A stretch of 64,000 nt of DNA. Source: Oceanisphaera pacifica (lineage in GTDB: Bacteria > Pseudomonadota > Gammaproteobacteria > Enterobacterales > Aeromonadaceae). The stretch's first letter is position 1. Every line of letters starts with the position of its first letter. Below are positions 63,216 to 64,000 of the stretch, piece by piece. The DNA lies in contig NZ_JAGDFX010000008.1 of assembly GCF_017498065.1 (NCBI RefSeq), positions 109,783 to 173,782 on the forward strand. The letters are read 5' to 3'. Position numbers and translations under genes: made by a program. The notes under the pieces were generated by a model. The model was given only the letters and a program-made list of their open reading frames with translations. It had not been told where the DNA came from and ran no database searches.

Positions 63216-63655
63216 CGGCAGTCCAATCTCAAAGTAGATGAATGTATATAACACACCAACACTAGCTGCATAAACCAATGTCAGTATTCACAGCATAGCC
63301 TCAATTGAGCTACAGAGTAACGCTTGTTATCAATAAGCATGATAAATGTGATCTAAAAAGCCCTTCGAGCGGTTATCCGCCTTATGCCTTACGTTATACG
63401 CCATTCAAACAGAAAGCTGTACGCATTACGCAATACGCTGTACGAACAAATAAAACCCAGTGTTTCAGCCTACCGCTGATAGCTGACGGCTCAAAGCTTC
63501 CCAAAGGGAGCTGTGTTTCTTTAGCGTATGGCTTTCTATTAGCTTGGCGCCGGGCGCTAGGCGCTGTGTTTGTGCATAACTCTGTACATAAGTTGTGTTT
63601 TTGCTGGGTGTTTGACCTGTCAGTCACTAAATGCGTATTTTTGTCACTTTAGGGG
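63216..63655. other. Region upstream of the rRNA promoters
   Basis: No real gene. It holds the RRM gene promoter side, an inverted copy of the GTACGC-type repeat (about 63375-63440), and an AGCT-rich repeat (about 63470-63505). A GGCGCCGGGCGCTAGGCGCTG word lies near 63545. Open frames here are translations of repeats. Confidence 0.6.
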
Positions 63656-63683
63656 TTGCGCTTAAACGCGGCTTCCCTATAAT
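63656..63683 (+). promoter_or_regulatory. rRNA operon promoter, upstream copy
   Basis: TTGCGC and TATAAT separated by 16 bp, followed by a GCGC discriminator, the GC-rich type used in stringent control of rRNA promoters. Confidence 0.75.
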
Positions 63684-63761
63684 GCGCATCCACTGACACG
63701 GGGCAACACGCTCACGGTCACAAGGGTTTGCAGACAACAAAATAAAGTTTGAAACAAACAC

Positions 63762-63789
63762 TTGACGAACACTGAGGAATGCGTAGAAT
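63762..63789 (+). promoter_or_regulatory. rRNA operon promoter, downstream copy
   Basis: TTGACG and TAGAAT separated by 16 bp, followed by GCGCC. An A/T-rich tract (AACAAAATAAAGTTTGAAAC) just upstream fits an UP element. Confidence 0.8.
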
Positions 63790-63816
63790 GCGCCTTCCTG
63801 ATTCGGAAGAATCAAA

Positions 63817-63830
63817 TGCTCTTTAACAAT
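63817..63830 (+). promoter_or_regulatory. rRNA leader boxA antitermination site
   Basis: TGCTCTTTAACAAT is the standard boxA of gammaproteobacterial rRNA leaders, bound by NusB-S10, 123 bp ahead of the 16S gene. Confidence 0.9.
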
Positions 63831-63952
63831 TTATCAAGCAAACTGTGTGGGCACTCGCAGAGCGTTGAGAACAAAAAAATATTGTTTTTCAATGTCTTGT
63901 GAAGTGCAACTAGAAATAGCAGTACATCAGTAATTCATTGAGCTAGAACTTT

Positions 63953-64000
63953 TAATTGAAGAGTTTGATCATGGCTCAGATTGAACGCTGGCGGCAGGCC
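63953..64000 (+). rRNA. rrs: 16S ribosomal RNA, 5' end only
   Basis: The sequence GAAGAGTTTGATCATGGCTC and onward to GGCGGCAGGCC is the universal 5' end of 16S rRNA. The first base is placed by alignment with the E. coli start; the gene runs off the window edge. Confidence 0.97.

Noticed and set aside
63305..63652. 115-residue frame upstream of the rRNA operon
   Set aside because: It spans two dispersed repeats, has no ribosome-binding site and no recognisable domain.

Overview
The window is chromosomal DNA of a gammaproteobacterium. The core genes closely resemble Escherichia coli proteins and keep E. coli-like neighbours (hslU-hslV-ftsN-priA-rpmE, pckA-hslO-hslR-nudE, metJ/metB-metL, trmL...cysE), but menA and cytR are missing from their usual places and argS sits between priA and ftsN. 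Together with a BCCT osmolyte transporter, many c-di-GMP and sensory genes and a mid-range base composition, this points to a marine or brackish member of the Aeromonadales (Oceanisphaera/Oceanimonas-like). That placement is an inference from gene content, not from a database match. No plasmid, phage, CRISPR array or insertion sequence is visible.

Layout. 1-8.6 kb: end of a VOC-family gene, a LysR regulator divergent from an EamA exporter, a BCCT transporter, a YafD-like endonuclease-fold protein, a membrane GGDEF-EAL protein and a glycosyltransferase. 8.6-18.9 kb: manC, rsuA, a GNAT acetyltransferase, tex, an exported DUF4168 protein facing an NtrB/NtrC-type two-component pair, greB and an Lrp-type regulator. 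19.3-25.9 kb: periplasmic SodC, a YdeP-type molybdopterin oxidoreductase with a divergent LysR regulator, and a soluble PAS-GGDEF-EAL protein. 26-36.8 kb: pckA, hslO, hslR, nudE-cysQ, metJ divergent from metB-metL, and aspA. 37.3-43.4 kb: a Nudix gene, a small membrane protein and an iron-type cluster (imelysin, di-heme DUF1111 protein, second imelysin, DUF1513) behind a Fur-like box. 43.7-57 kb: trmL-fieF-cysE, zapB, rraA, hslUV, ftsN, argS, priA, rpmE, a short malic enzyme and trmA. 57.3-64 kb: a degenerate PduO-like cobalamin adenosyltransferase homologue, a SorAB-type sulfite dehydrogenase pair, a cobalamin riboswitch with a BtuB-like receptor, murI, a membrane-anchored RRM protein, and the tandem promoters, boxA and first bases of a ribosomal RNA operon.

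Most genes are housekeeping: protein quality control (HslUV, Hsp33, Hsp15), translation and RNA (Tex, RsuA, TrmA, TrmL, ArgS, L31, RraA), division (FtsN, ZapB), and central carbon, aspartate and methionine metabolism (PckA, AspA, malic enzyme, MetB, MetL). The accessory interest lies in four places. First, a self-contained sigma-54 circuit: a histidine kinase and NtrC-type regulator next to an exported DUF4168 gene that has a near-perfect sigma-54 promoter and an upstream 17-bp palindrome. Second, two dual-domain c-di-GMP proteins that appear degenerate in opposite halves. Third, the Fur-boxed imelysin/DUF1111/DUF1513 cluster. Fourth, unusually dense intergenic repeats: two palindromic elements of about 180-190 bp, a scattered AGCT-rich family, and a 19-copy heptanucleotide array abutting the stop codon of rraA.
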